Positions 1-8,336 of a stretch of 64,000 nt of DNA are shown here, in pieces (positions within the stretch are counted from its first letter, which is position 1; every line of letters begins with the position of its first letter). A program made the translations under genes and the position numbers. The stretch comes from Roseofilum reptotaenium CS-1145 (GTDB taxonomy: Bacteria; Cyanobacteriota; Cyanobacteriia; Cyanobacteriales; Desertifilaceae): positions 1 to 64,000 of the forward strand of contig NZ_JAQMUE010000084.1 in assembly GCF_028330985.1 (NCBI RefSeq). Direction: 5' to 3'. The notes under the pieces are model-generated. The model was given only the letters and a program-made list of their open reading frames with translations, was not told where the DNA came from and did no database searches.

Positions 1-240
1 AAAAGCTTGCTTTTACCCTATTTTCCGAGATGCAGGAAAATGCGATAACTGAGGACAAGACGCTAGCATTTACCTCACTTCCCCAACCGCAACCGTTAGC
101 GGAAAATTCAGAAAAGCTTGCTTTTACCCCATTTTCCGAGATGCAGGAAAATGCGATAACTCAGGAGCAAACGTTAGCCTTTACCTCGCTCCCCCAACCG
201 CAACAGCTAGGGGAAAATTCAGAGAAGTTGGCTTTTACTC
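1..240 (+). repeat. 111-bp in-frame tandem repeat (37 aa) in the Omp85 N-terminus
   Basis: Two full units begin at 1 and 112, and a third partial unit begins at 223, a spacing of 111 bp. The repeats are close to identical in DNA, which suggests recent expansion. Each unit encodes [16 protein letters not shown], then an [10 protein letters not shown] segment and a GENSE-like end. The array begins before the window, so its copy number is unknown. It lies before the first POTRA domain, where cyanobacterial Omp85 proteins often have a proline-rich linker. Confidence 0.9.
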
Positions 241-2114
241 CTTTCTTAGGAATAAAAGAAGTAGAAACGGCTCCGGCAACCCCAGTTTTCCTAAACGCTC
301 AACTGAGTCAAAACGATTCATCGCCATCAGAACCCAGAGTATTAGTAGCAGAAATTGTTGTCAGTGGAGTCGATGGAGACTTAAGAAATCGGGTATTTGA
401 TGTGATTAGTACCCAAGCCGGGCGGACGACAACTCGGACTCGACTGCAAGAAGATATTGATGCAATTTTCGCCACGGGATTCTTTTCTAATGTGCGAGCA
501 ACGCCAGAAGATACCCCATTAGGTGTGCGTGTCACATTTGAGGTAACACCTAACCCAATTTTACGACAAGTTAATATTAATGCCAATCCAGGAACAGATA
601 TTCCTTCCGTTGTTCCCCAAGAAGTAATTGACGAAATTTTTGGCGATCAATATGGCAACATTCTTAATCTGCGCCGCTTTCAAGTCAGTATTCAAGATTT
701 GAATACTTGGTATCAAGAGAATGGGTATATTTTAGCTCAGGTGGTGGATGCGCCAGATGTGAGTGATGAGGGTACGGTTACCCTGATGATTCCCGAAGGG
801 GTGATTGAAGGTATTGATATTGTTTATCTGAATCGAGATGGACAGGATACAGAAGAAGATGGAACCCCTGTTAAGGGGAGAACGCGGGAGTTTATTGTTA
901 CTCGACAGCTCAGTTTGCAACCGGGGGATATTTTTAATCGCGATACGATTCAAGGGGATTTACAGCGAGTGTTTGGCTTGGGAATTTTCCAGGATGTAAA
1001 TGTGACGTTAAATCCAGGGACTGACCCCACAAAAGTGGTAGTAGTACTGAATGTACAGGAACAGAATACGGGTTCGATCGCCGCTGGAGGCGGTATTAGT
1101 TCTGCCAGTGGATTATTCGGTTCATTAAGTTATCAAGAAACGAACTTCGGCGGCAATAACCAGACCCTGCGTACAGAAGTGCAGCTTGGAACTCGTGATT
1201 TTCTCTTTGATGTCAGCTTCAGCGATCCGTGGATTGGTGGAGATCCTAAACGCACATCTTATACTACGAACGGATTTAGACGGCGTTCAATCTCCCTGGT
1301 TTACGATGGTGATGAAGACCCCATTCGCTTAGATAATGGCGATCGCCCCCGCGTGCTGCGTACGGGCGCAGGGATTCGCTTTTCGCGTCCCTTGGGAGAA
1401 AATCCCTTAAAACCCGATTGGTTAGCCTCCCTAGGTATACAATACCAGCGAGTTTCGATCCGCGATGCCGATAACGAACTGACGGCTAGAGACGAAGATG
1501 GGCAGCGTCTAGCCTTCCATAATACCGGTATTGACGACCTATTCATGCTCCAGTTTGGTATGGTTAGCGATCGCCGCAACAACCCAGCTCAACCCACCAC
1601 CGGCTCAGTCACCCGTTTTAGTATCGAGCAGTCTATCCCCGTCACAAGCGTCGTCATGAGTCGTCTGCGGGGAAGTTACACCTTCTTTGTCCCAGTCAAA
1701 TTTACAGATTTCACGGAAGGCCCCCAAGCCCTCGCCTTTCAAATTGAAGGCGGTGCAACCTTTGGAGACCTCCCCCCCTATGAAGCCTTCATTCTGGGCG
1801 GTCTAGAGTCTGTCAGAGGCTTTGCAGAAGGGGATGTGGGCAGTGGTCGATACTTCCTCGAAGGAACCGTAGAATATCGCTTCCCTGTAAGCCGACTGTT
1901 GGGAGGAGTATTATTTTTGGATGGAGCCACGAATCTCGGATCGGGTAATGCGGTGATTGGTAATCCCTCTGGACGGCGTGGATTGCCCGGTTCAGGAGCA
2001 TCCGCAGGGATTGGTGTGCGGGTGAATACCCCCCTAGGCCCCATCCGTATTGATTATGGATTTAATACCGATGGCGGGAGTCGAGTCCACTTTGGGATCG
2101 GAGAGAAATTTTAA
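3..2114 (+). CDS. omp85: Omp85/BamA-family outer-membrane assembly protein (5' end outside window)
   Basis: This outer-membrane beta-barrel protein inserts other barrel proteins into the outer membrane. The frame is open to the left edge, so the true start and any signal peptide lie outside the window. Numbering from the first visible Met at 30, residues 1-80 are low-complexity 37-residue repeats. POTRA-like modules follow at about 102-350, and then the barrel from about 350. The barrel includes the family's VRGF motif ([12 protein letters not shown], about residue 590) and ends in a terminal Phe, as expected for barrel recognition. Only 2 nt separate it from lpxC, so it probably heads an envelope operon. 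The family call is very sure; the N-terminal repeat is unusual. Confidence 0.93.
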   Translation, partial: KLAFTLFSEMQENAITEDKTLAFTSLPQPQPLAENSEKLAFTPFSEMQENAITQEQTLAFTSLPQPQQLGENSEKLAFTPFLGIKEVETAPATPVFLNAQLSQNDSSPSEPRVLVAEIVVSGVDGDLRNRVFDVISTQAGRTTTRTRLQEDIDAIFATGFFSNVRATPEDTPLGVRVTFEVTPNPILRQVNINANPGTDIPSVVPQEVIDEIFGDQYGNILNLRRFQVSIQDLNTWYQENGYILAQVVDAPDVSDEGTVTLMIPEGVIEGIDIVYLNRDGQDTEEDGTPVKGRTREFIVTRQLSLQPGDIFNRDTIQGDLQRVFGLGIFQDVNVTLNPGTDPTKVVVVLNVQEQNTGSIAAGGGISSASGLFGSLSYQETNFGGNNQTLRTEVQLGTRDFLFDVSFSDPWIGGDPKRTSYTTNGFRRRSISLVYDGDEDPIRLDNGDRPRVLRTGAGIRFSRPLGENPLKPDWLASLGIQYQRVSIRDADNELTARDEDGQRLAFHNTGIDDLFMLQFGMVSDRRNNPAQPTTGSVTRFSIEQSIPVTSVVMSRLRGSYTFFVPVKFTDFTEGPQALAFQIEGGATFGDLPPYEAFILGGLESVRGFAEGDVGSGRYFLEGTVEYRFPVSRLLGGVLFLDGATNLGSGNAVIGNPSGRRGLPGSGASAGIGVRVNTPLGPIRIDYGFNTDGGSRVHFGIGEKF

Positions 2115-2116
2115 TC

Positions 2117-2947
2117 ATGGCGATCGCAACTTCCCTAAACCAACCCTTTACCCAATCGGGTGTCGGTTTGCATAGCGGACTGGAAACCCAAGTCAACGTA
2201 CTGCCCGCAGAACCCGGAAGCGGACGCTATTTTGTGCGCGTCGATCTGCGAGATCAACCCACAATTCCCGCCAGTATCGAAACCGTCAAATCCACCGTAC
2301 TATCTACGGAACTAGCGATTGAGGAGACCAGCGTACGAACCGTAGAACACCTGCTCGCCTCCCTCCTCGCCCTCGGAATCACAGATGCCAGAATCGAGAT
2401 CAATGGCCCTGAAGTGCCCCTACTCGACGGTTCAGCCGCCCCTTGGGTTGAGGCCATTAGCGGTCATCAGCCGGCCCTTCCCGTCCAATTTCCAGTATCA
2501 GAAGTAACCTTAACTGAACCCATTTGGATCGCCGATAAAGATGCCTTTGTTGCCGCCATTCCTGCGCCCCAACTGCGCTTTACCTATGGCATTGAATTCG
2601 ACTTAGCGGCGATCGGTCAACAATGGCACAGTTGGCAACCCGATCGCGAATCCTTTAGCACCACCGTTGCTCCCGCTCGCACCTTTGGACTGGCTCACCA
2701 AATTGAAACCTTACGGGCGCAGGGGTTAATCAAAGGTGGTAGTCTGGATAATGCCCTCGTTTGCGGCCCTGAAGGTTGGCTCAATCCTCCCTTGCGATTT
2801 GCCAATGAACCTGCCCGCCATAAACTCTTAGACCTGGTGGGAGACCTGAGTTTATTGGGAGTTCCTCCTGTGGCTCACTATCTGGCATTTAAGGCCAGCC
2901 ATCACCTTCATGTGCAACTGGCGAGGAAAATTGCCCAACTGATCTAA
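2117..2947 (+). CDS. lpxC: UDP-3-O-acyl-N-acetylglucosamine deacetylase
   Basis: LpxC is a cytosolic zinc enzyme and catalyses the first committed step of lipid A synthesis, removing acetate from UDP-3-O-acyl-GlcNAc. The 276 residues carry the expected motifs: [11 protein letters not shown] with zinc ligand His78, LLDGSAAPW, the [10 protein letters not shown] segment, [10 protein letters not shown] (His235 and Asp239, the other zinc ligands) and KASHHLHVQ near the C-terminus with the catalytic His region. The protein is shorter than the E. coli enzyme but no motif is missing. The ATG lies 2 nt after the omp85 stop, so translation is probably coupled, and fabZ follows 24 nt later. Confidence 0.96.
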   Translation: MAIATSLNQPFTQSGVGLHSGLETQVNVLPAEPGSGRYFVRVDLRDQPTIPASIETVKSTVLSTELAIEETSVRTVEHLLASLLALGITDARIEINGPEVPLLDGSAAPWVEAISGHQPALPVQFPVSEVTLTEPIWIADKDAFVAAIPAPQLRFTYGIEFDLAAIGQQWHSWQPDRESFSTTVAPARTFGLAHQIETLRAQGLIKGGSLDNALVCGPEGWLNPPLRFANEPARHKLLDLVGDLSLLGVPPVAHYLAFKASHHLHVQLARKIAQLI

Positions 2948-2971
2948 TCCCTGTTGTTTATCGTCTAACCC

Positions 2972-3481
2972 ATGTCCACAGAAACTGAGACTAGCCCAGA
3001 AACCCCTGCTCTTGATCCAACCAACATCGTTTTCAGTGTCGAAGAGATTCAGAAAATTATTCCCCATCGTTATCCCTTTGCTCTGGTAGACCGGATTATT
3101 GCCTATGAGCCAGGCAAATCAGCAGTAGGACTAAAAAACATCACGTTCAATGAACCCCAGTTTCAAGGGCATTTTCCGGGTCGTCCCATTATGCCAGGTG
3201 TACTAATGGTTGAAGCCATGGCTCAAGTGGGAGGCATTGTAGTCGTGCAAATGGACAACTTTCCCAGCGGATTATTTGCCTTTGCAGGTATCGATAAGGT
3301 TAAATTTCGCCGGCCTGTAGTGCCTGGAGATCAGTTAATTATTACCGCAGAAATTACCAAAGCTATGCCAAAACGCGGTTTTGTGATGATGAAAGGGACA
3401 ATAGAAGTTAATGGTCAAGAAGTCAATGGTAAACCAATTGTAGAAGGAGAGCTGAAGTTTGCAATTTTGAGTGAAGAGTAA
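2972..3481 (+). CDS. fabZ: 3-hydroxyacyl-[acyl-carrier-protein] dehydratase FabZ
   Basis: FabZ dehydrates 3-hydroxyacyl-ACP during fatty-acid elongation and competes with LpxA for 3-hydroxyacyl-ACP, which explains why the two genes cluster. The 169-residue protein has a single hot-dog fold. The signature [20 protein letters not shown] contains catalytic His67 and Glu81. [12 protein letters not shown] precedes it. The first 20 or so residues are a polar extension rich in Thr, Glu and Pro. It lies between lpxC (24 nt) and lpxA (48 nt) in the same direction. Confidence 0.96.
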   Translation: MSTETETSPETPALDPTNIVFSVEEIQKIIPHRYPFALVDRIIAYEPGKSAVGLKNITFNEPQFQGHFPGRPIMPGVLMVEAMAQVGGIVVVQMDNFPSGLFAFAGIDKVKFRRPVVPGDQLIITAEITKAMPKRGFVMMKGTIEVNGQEVNGKPIVEGELKFAILSEE

Positions 3482-3529
3482 GTAACGATTTGGTGTTAGC
3501 AAGATAAGAGAAATCAGAATGGGGGAGAT

Positions 3530-4330
3530 ATGACCACCCTAATTCATCCAACGGCAGTGATTCATAGTGGTGCAACGGTTCATCCAACGGTGAGCGTTGG
3601 CCCCTATGCCGTGATTGGGGAAAATGTGACCATAGGGGCAAATACGACCATTGGCTCCCATGTGGTGCTGGAAGGATGGACGGAAATTGGCGAGAGAAAT
3701 GAGATTTTTCCCGGAGCGGCAATTGGTTTGGCTCCCCAGGATCTTAAGTATGATGGGGGCCAAACTTGGGTCAGAATCGGTAATGATAATTGTATTCGTG
3801 AATATGTGACCATTAATCGCGCAACCGCGCCGGATGAAGCAACAGTAATTGGCGATCGCAATTTACTCATGGCTTATGTCCATGTGGCCCATAATTGCCT
3901 GCTCGAAAATGAGGTGATTGTAGCCAACTGCACCGCGTTTGCTGGTCATGTGCATGTGGAATCAAAGGCTAGAATTAGCGGTTTGTTAGGGGTTCACCAA
4001 TTTGTGCATATTGGCCAGATGGCGATGGTCGGTGGAATGAGTCGCATTGAGCGAGATGTTCCCCCGTATATGACTGTAGAGGGAAATCCGGCCCGGGTGC
4101 GATCGCTCAATGCGATCGGTTTAAAACGCTCTGGATTAACTCAAGAAAACTTTCGCATCCTCAAAGAAGCCTATCGAATGCTCTATCGGTCCGATCTGAC
4201 CTTTCAACAAGCCCTAGAGCAATTAAATACGCTACCGAAAACCGAGCAATTAACCCACCTACACCAGTTCCTGCACCTATCTGTCACAGAAAAAGGCCGC
4301 CGAGGCCCCATTCCAGGGAATAGGGACTAG
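3530..4330 (+). CDS. lpxA: Acyl-ACP--UDP-N-acetylglucosamine O-acyltransferase
   Basis: LpxA transfers a 3-hydroxyacyl chain from ACP to UDP-GlcNAc, the first step of lipid A synthesis, in the cytosol. The 266 residues show left-handed beta-helix hexapeptide repeats over roughly residues 1-190, then a helical C-terminal domain. Catalytic His121 sits in HVAHNCLLEN. GGMSRIERDVPPYMTVEGNP is the usual end of the helix. An ATG follows the purine-rich GGGGGAGAT at 3520-3528, a good ribosome site. The last residues (PGNRD) are encoded by a copy of the GGGAATAGG repeat, which also supplies the stop codon region. Confidence 0.96.
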   Translation: MTTLIHPTAVIHSGATVHPTVSVGPYAVIGENVTIGANTTIGSHVVLEGWTEIGERNEIFPGAAIGLAPQDLKYDGGQTWVRIGNDNCIREYVTINRATAPDEATVIGDRNLLMAYVHVAHNCLLENEVIVANCTAFAGHVHVESKARISGLLGVHQFVHIGQMAMVGGMSRIERDVPPYMTVEGNPARVRSLNAIGLKRSGLTQENFRILKEAYRMLYRSDLTFQQALEQLNTLPKTEQLTHLHQFLHLSVTEKGRRGPIPGNRD

Positions 4331-4494
4331 GTTGGAGTAGATGGGTGCATGAGCATTAGACGGTATTCCATAATCTCTAGTCCGGTTAATTGGCTATGCA
4401 CGTTAGGGAACAGGCAATCGGCAATCGGCAATCGGAATGAAAACGCACTGTAGATAGTTGAACCGATTACTCGGACATGATAGAACAGGCGAAA
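4331..4494. other. Intergenic with GGCAATC heptamer repeats
   Basis: No gene is seen here. Three perfect tandem GGCAATC heptamers occupy 4413-4433. These short tandem repeats are typical of filamentous cyanobacterial intergenic DNA. The stretch separates lpxA from the convergent Uma2 gene. Confidence 0.7.
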
Positions 4495-4529
4495 CCACAT
4501 AATCGTTAAACTTTTTAACGATTATGTGG
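4495..4529. repeat. Perfect 16-bp inverted repeat overlapping the Uma2 stop codon
   Basis: The arms 4495-4510 and 4514-4529 are exact reverse complements separated by the three bases CTT. The right arm encodes the last residues and stop codon of the Uma2 gene. On the minus strand no T-run follows, so it is not a standard rho-independent terminator. On the plus strand it could stop transcription coming from lpxA. It may be a transcription barrier between the convergent genes or the end of a mobile element. Confidence 0.85.
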
Positions 4530-5330
4530 CAGGTTATCCGGATCTAAACCCATAGCAATCAGGCGCTCTCTCAAGTCCTGCAATGCGGTTTGTGCTTGTT
4601 CTTTTTCCTGTCGTTCCCAATCTTTTTCCTGTCGTTCCCAATCTTTTTCCTCTGCTTCTGTAGGAATTAAATTCCCCGATTCGTCATAAAAACGTAGCCA
4701 TAACCGCTCGATTCCTTTATGACTACCTTGCCACAATCTCAAGCCCAACCCTAACTCTTCTAACCATAATTCCTTGTTCCCGATCTCTAGCTCTTGATAC
4801 CCACTTTCGTCTAATTGAAAAGCTCGAAAATAGTCCTGTTCTCGTTCATAAACGATATAGTATGGGACGCGTAGAAATTGTTCGTATACTTTCCATTTTG
4901 TTGGTGGTTTTGTCAGGTCTCTACGAGTCGTTTCTCCCAAGTCTTCCCGTTGCGTACTCGGTGACAACAGTTCCACCACGATAAACGGATTCACTTCTTC
5001 TTGCCAGACGACATAACTCATCCGTAATTCTTTCTGTTCATACAATCGAGATACTCCCACGACTCCAAACCAGTCCGGACGTTTGTATCTGTTGGTATTC
5101 TCTACATCGTAGTAGAGATTCAAATCCATGGCTGAAAATACCTGTTCTGGGGTATAGGTAGCCGGTTGAAAGGTTTGCTCTAACAGTTGAGATTGTATGG
5201 GATGATATTGGTCTGGCAAACCCGATTCTCCTACTTCTTCACTTGGTAAGTCGTACATGGTAGGCAGGTCTTCTCTTTTGGGGGTTCTTGAGATGTTATT
5301 CTGCCTTTGGGTTAAGTTAACCATAATCAC
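4515..5330 (-). CDS. Uma2-family (DUF820) endonuclease-fold protein
   Basis: Uma2 proteins are PD-(D/E)XK-fold proteins that are hugely expanded in cyanobacteria; their cellular role is not established. The core (about residues 30-200) shows YDVENTNRYKRPDWFGVVGV, then PFIVVELLSPST (the acidic core), and KWKVYEQFLRVPYYIVYE. The C-terminus (about 225-265) is a charged coiled coil containing two exact EKDWERQ repeats encoded by 21-bp direct repeats. The longest reading starts with GTG at 5330; ATG at 5324 or 5258 are alternatives. The gene is inverted between lpxA and lpxB, which are usually adjacent, so it looks inserted. Confidence 0.85.
   Translation of the reverse strand: MIMVNLTQRQNNISRTPKREDLPTMYDLPSEEVGESGLPDQYHPIQSQLLEQTFQPATYTPEQVFSAMDLNLYYDVENTNRYKRPDWFGVVGVSRLYEQKELRMSYVVWQEEVNPFIVVELLSPSTQREDLGETTRRDLTKPPTKWKVYEQFLRVPYYIVYEREQDYFRAFQLDESGYQELEIGNKELWLEELGLGLRLWQGSHKGIERLWLRFYDESGNLIPTEAEEKDWERQEKDWERQEKEQAQTALQDLRERLIAMGLDPDNLPHNR
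4600..4650 (-). repeat. 21-bp direct repeats in the Uma2 coiled-coil tail
   Basis: Copies at 4600-4620 and 4621-4641 are identical, and a 9-bp partial copy follows. Each encodes EKDWERQ. Such repeats change the length of the C-terminal helix in 7-residue steps, one heptad, which keeps coiled-coil register. Confidence 0.85.
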
Positions 5331-5412
5331 AGGAAAAAGTGCTTTTGTTCTATACTATCGCTTTAAGAAGCTTATTTATGGACTATTCAAGGAAAGGGTA
5401 GAATCCTGTTGT

Positions 5413-5478
5413 CCCCATTCCCCATTCCCCATTTCCTATTTCCTATTCCCCATTCCCCATTCCCCATTCCCCATTCCC
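5413..5478 (+). repeat. CCCCATT heptamer array directly before lpxB
   Basis: About nine degenerate copies of a CCCCATT/TCCTATT heptamer run into the lpxB start codon. They occupy the place where a ribosome site would be expected, so lpxB has no visible Shine-Dalgarno sequence. The class matches the short tandemly repeated repetitive (STRR) sequences known from filamentous cyanobacteria. Confidence 0.85.
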
Positions 5479-6651
5479 ATGACCACTATTTTTATCAGTA
5501 CCGGTGAAGTCTCAGGAGATTTGCAAGGCGCTCTGTTGGTAGAAGCGTTGCACCGTTATGGTTCTCAACACGGTTTGGATCTGGAGATTTTGGCTTTAGG
5601 GGGAGAGCGCATGGCTAAGGCTGGAGCAAAATTGTTGGGTCAAACGACAGGAATTGGTTCCGTGGGACTTTTGGAGGCATTGCCTTTTGTGATTCCCACA
5701 TTGAAGATTCAGGAGCAAGTGAAGCGCTATTTGCGCCAAAATCCTCCAGATGTAATTATTTTGATTGACTATATGGGGCCCAATTTGGGTATTGGCAGCT
5801 ATTTGCACCGCCATTTGCCCCAAGTGCCGATTGTGTACTATATTGCTCCCCAGGTCTGGGTTTGGTCTCAAAATAAACGCGATACCCAAAGAGTAGCTGA
5901 AATTACGGATTTGTTGTTGGCGATTTTCCCAGAAGAAGCACAATATTTTCAGGAACATAAGGTTAATGTCAATTGGGTTGGACATCCTTTAATTGACCGG
6001 ATGCAAACATTTCCCAACCGCGATCGCGCACGCACTACATTAGGCATCCGAGAAGATGAAATGGCGATCGCCTTAATACCAGCCTCGCGCCGTCAAGAGA
6101 TCACCTATTTAATGCCGGTGATGTTTGCAGCGGCACAACAGATTCAGCAAAAACTACCAGACGTTCAATTTTGGATTCCCTTGTCTCTGGCAGAGTTTCG
6201 AGAACCGATAGAAAGGGCGATCGCCGATTTTGGACTGCGAGCAACCCTCGTTGAGGAGGAAGCTCCCGCCGTTTTAGCCGGTGCAGACTTAGCTATTTGT
6301 AAATCGGGTACCGTCAATTTAGAGTTAGCCCTACTCGATGTCCCCCAAGTGGTCATGTATTGCTTAAGTCCCCTCACTGCTTGGATTGCTCGCCATATTC
6401 TCAAGCTCTCTTTACCCTATGTCTCCCCCGCCAATTTAGTGGAGATGAAACCCATTGTCCCAGAATTTCTTCAAGAGGCAGCCACTCCCGAAGCCATTAG
6501 TCAAACCGCTTTAGATTTATTATTGAATCCCCAGATTCGCCAAGAAACCCTAAAAGGCTATGCCCAAATGCGCCAAGCTTTAGGAGAACCGGAAGTGTGC
6601 GATCGCGCTGCTCAAGCCATTTTTGATTTTTGGCGATCAGGGAATAGGTAA
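5479..6651 (+). CDS. lpxB: Lipid-A-disaccharide synthase
   Basis: LpxB is a family-19 glycosyltransferase that joins UDP-2,3-diacylglucosamine to lipid X, forming the lipid A disaccharide at the inner face of the membrane. I chose ATG 5479 (390 aa), because homology begins at once with TTIFISTGEVSGDLQGALLV; the frame upstream is repeat DNA. Further motifs are IDYMGPNLGIGSYLH, YYIAPQVWVW, VNWVGHPLID, ALIPASRRQEI and CKSGTVNLELALLDVPQVVM. It is cut off from lpxC-fabZ-lpxA by the inverted Uma2 gene, so it needs its own promoter. The end GNR is encoded by a GGGAATAGG repeat. Confidence 0.95.
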   Translation: MTTIFISTGEVSGDLQGALLVEALHRYGSQHGLDLEILALGGERMAKAGAKLLGQTTGIGSVGLLEALPFVIPTLKIQEQVKRYLRQNPPDVIILIDYMGPNLGIGSYLHRHLPQVPIVYYIAPQVWVWSQNKRDTQRVAEITDLLLAIFPEEAQYFQEHKVNVNWVGHPLIDRMQTFPNRDRARTTLGIREDEMAIALIPASRRQEITYLMPVMFAAAQQIQQKLPDVQFWIPLSLAEFREPIERAIADFGLRATLVEEEAPAVLAGADLAICKSGTVNLELALLDVPQVVMYCLSPLTAWIARHILKLSLPYVSPANLVEMKPIVPEFLQEAATPEAISQTALDLLLNPQIRQETLKGYAQMRQALGEPEVCDRAAQAIFDFWRSGNR

Positions 6652-6682
6652 TGGTCATTTAACCAAGAACGCATACATAAAA

Positions 6683-7108
6683 ATGGAACATAAAGCTTAT
6701 TGCTGTGCAAGTTTTTGCATCTCTAGCAAGACAATAACAGCACAAGAAATAATGAATCATATTACTATTGAACCAACTGAAGTAGCTGAAAAAGGCACAC
6801 TTCTTAGTAAGAGAAATCCAAAATCTAAGCGGAGAGATACATCTTTTTGGACGCTGGATAGTCAATTAAGAGGTGAAGAGCCTTTGGATTTACAAATTGA
6901 AAACCTAATTTCCCTCATCGAAGTTGATATCGATGCTTTAAATAAAATAGCTTCTGATTGTCATTTTGAAATCTACTGTAGCTATTTTTTTGAATATCCT
7001 AATAGTAATGGGATGATTTCTTTTGACTCGAATTTGCTTAAGCGTCTTACTGCTATTCCAATAGATATTGCGATTAGTTTATATCCTGCCGAGCCTGATG
7101 AAGAGTAA
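6683..7108 (+). CDS. DUF4279 domain-containing protein
   Basis: This is a 141-residue cytosolic protein. It follows the DUF4279 pattern: a first strand (YCCASFCISSKTITAQEI), then IEPTEVAEKGT, FWTLDSQL, a helix (ENLISLIEVDIDALNKIA) and a C-terminal IDIAISLYPAEPDE strand. The family is of unknown function. I chose ATG 6683 because the longer reading from 6623 would run through the end of lpxB. It starts 31 nt after lpxB in the same direction. The codon use is more AT-rich than lpxB, which hints at separate acquisition. Confidence 0.75.
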   Translation: MEHKAYCCASFCISSKTITAQEIMNHITIEPTEVAEKGTLLSKRNPKSKRRDTSFWTLDSQLRGEEPLDLQIENLISLIEVDIDALNKIASDCHFEIYCSYFFEYPNSNGMISFDSNLLKRLTAIPIDIAISLYPAEPDEE

Positions 7109-7262
7109 CTGAGAAAAGAGTTGGTTAAGACAACTCAATGAAAGCTTCTATAAGAGAATACTGACACGATCTCCCTGCCACCTATCACTGTTTCATTAAA
7201 TCAGGATAACAGAGGTGATATCGCTTTCTCATTAAGTGGAGCAAAAATGCGATCGCATTTTG

Positions 7263-7399
7263 TTTTAGAGTAATATAGCTGAGAAAGGGATAGTTAGGAC
7301 ATTTTCTATTGCGATTCGTGCCTATTGCCTCTTGCCTCAAACCATAACCTCAGTGTCCTAATCAACTCTTTCACGGCTATATAACTGGTCCGATCGCTG
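7263..7399. repeat. Left direct repeat of the vapBC locus, split by a MITE
   Basis: TTTTAGAGTAA at 7263-7273 and TAACTGGTCCGATCGCTG at 7382-7399 together match the uninterrupted sequence at 8194-8223. The MITE-like element lies between the two halves. The two repeats flank the toxin-antitoxin pair. Confidence 0.75.
7274..7381 (+). mobile_element. MITE-like element, copy A
   Basis: The element is 104 bp (7276-7379) flanked by TA on both sides. Its ends are imperfect inverted repeats of about 26 bp: TAGCTGAGAAAGGGATAG at the left, and the complement of TAGCCGTGAAAGAGTTGA at the right, each followed inward by TTAGGACA. The core contains GCGATTCGTGCCT, shared with copies B and C. It has no coding capacity. 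TA duplication is the hallmark of IS630/Tc1-mariner-type elements; that a related transposase moves it is inference. Confidence 0.8.
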
Positions 7400-7402
7400 T
7401 AC

Positions 7403-7804
7403 TTAGTCAATATGGGTGTTAACTCGCTCAATATCAGTTTGGATAAAATCATTCCCTTTGAATAGTAAAGGCTGATTCATTGCCTTAACCAACCCAGAAG
7501 AAAAACAATCTCCCATATTCAACTTTGCTGGGTGACGACCTTTGCCAAATTTGAAGAAAGCCTCAGCCGCAAACCGAGCTTGCTCCGGACTAAAGGGTAC
7601 GATAGTTATCGATAATTCTTGGAGTAATTTGTCAAAAGATTCTCTACCTTCTTCACCATATCGCGTCCCTAAGACAATTGACAGCTCAACATATCCGGGA
7701 GCCGAAAGCAGACAAATTTCGTCACTGGCAATTAGGTCTAGGAATGTTGATTCTTCGGGTTCGGCATACATAATGGCTAAGATAGCAGAGGGATTGATAA
7801 CCAC
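7403..7804 (-). CDS. VapC-like PIN-domain toxin
   Basis: PIN-domain ribonucleases of VapC type cut RNA and are neutralised by a partner antitoxin. The 133-residue reading from GTG 7804 begins VVINPSAILAIMYAEPE, and its start overlaps the antitoxin stop by one base (TAGTG). Conserved elements include YVELSIV (Glu), NMGDCFSSGLVKA (Asp) and LLFKGNDFIQTDI (Asp). The first acidic residue, usually Asp in VIDTSA, is Asn here (INPSA), so activity could be reduced. An upstream in-frame start at 7852 is less likely, since it overlaps the antitoxin deeply. Confidence 0.85.
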   Translation of the reverse strand: MVINPSAILAIMYAEPEESTFLDLIASDEICLLSAPGYVELSIVLGTRYGEEGRESFDKLLQELSITIVPFSPEQARFAAEAFFKFGKGRHPAKLNMGDCFSSGLVKAMNQPLLFKGNDFIQTDIERVNTHID

Positions 7805-8061
7805 TAATCTAGTCCTCCCCACTGATTGTAGCCGACGATTTCCTCCGCCCATCGCCCATCGCGAACAGGCAAACTTCTGATGCGATCGCAGATTTGATGT
7901 ACGGCTGCCCGATTAATTTTTCTCTTCTGTTCTGGGGAATTACGATGTTCTTCTTGTGACAATTCAGTTAACCATTTTAGTGAATTTTGGCGATCGCCAA
8001 CAGGGAAGTATTGGATCTGCTGCTTGAGTTCTACTAGAGTAGGGTTAAGGTTTCCTGCCAT
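7804..8061 (-). CDS. VapB-like antitoxin
   Basis: This 85-residue protein precedes the PIN toxin and overlaps it by one base, the normal antitoxin-first order. The C-terminal segment IRSLPVRDGRWAEEIVGYN matches the toxin-binding tail common in cyanobacterial VapB proteins (LPVLD-R-adEIlGYde). The N-terminal half is helical and charged (SQEEHRNSPEQKRKINRAAV). I do not see a clear AbrB or ribbon-helix-helix fold, so DNA binding is uncertain. Autoregulation of the pair would be usual. Confidence 0.78.
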   Translation of the reverse strand: MAGNLNPTLVELKQQIQYFPVGDRQNSLKWLTELSQEEHRNSPEQKRKINRAAVHQICDRIRSLPVRDGRWAEEIVGYNQWGGLD

Positions 8062-8193
8062 ATACTCCCCTCAGTTCGTTTTCTCTGTTCATGATTGGCG
8101 TTTCTGCTAGAAGATAGAGATGGGTAGCTGCCCTATTACTCTACAAAAAGGCGATCACGCTCCAACTGATACCATTTCTCTTATCGCATCTTA

Positions 8194-8223
8194 TTTTAGA
8201 GTAGTATAACTGGTGCGATCGCC
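8194..8223. repeat. Right direct repeat of the vapBC locus (empty MITE site)
   Basis: This 30-bp sequence matches the two halves at 7263-7273 and 7382-7399 with few mismatches, but without the element. It therefore shows the state before insertion, and that one TA became two. Confidence 0.75.
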
Positions 8224-8336
8224 GAAACTAATGTCGATAGTATAGTGTTTGATGGAGGGTTTTGCGTAAGTCCGGTTCATTCTCTCCCAATTCTAAAAAT
8301 CATTCACTTGCAAGCACTCCTCCACTCCCCTACCTA

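Noticed and set aside
4413-5478. Tandem heptamer arrays looked at as possible CRISPR
   Set aside because: The units are 7 bp with no unique spacers and no cas genes; they fit cyanobacterial STRR repeats.
5257-5478. Longer N-terminus for lpxB
   Set aside because: The added residues translate the CCCCATT array and upstream Uma2 DNA; LpxB homology begins at 5479.
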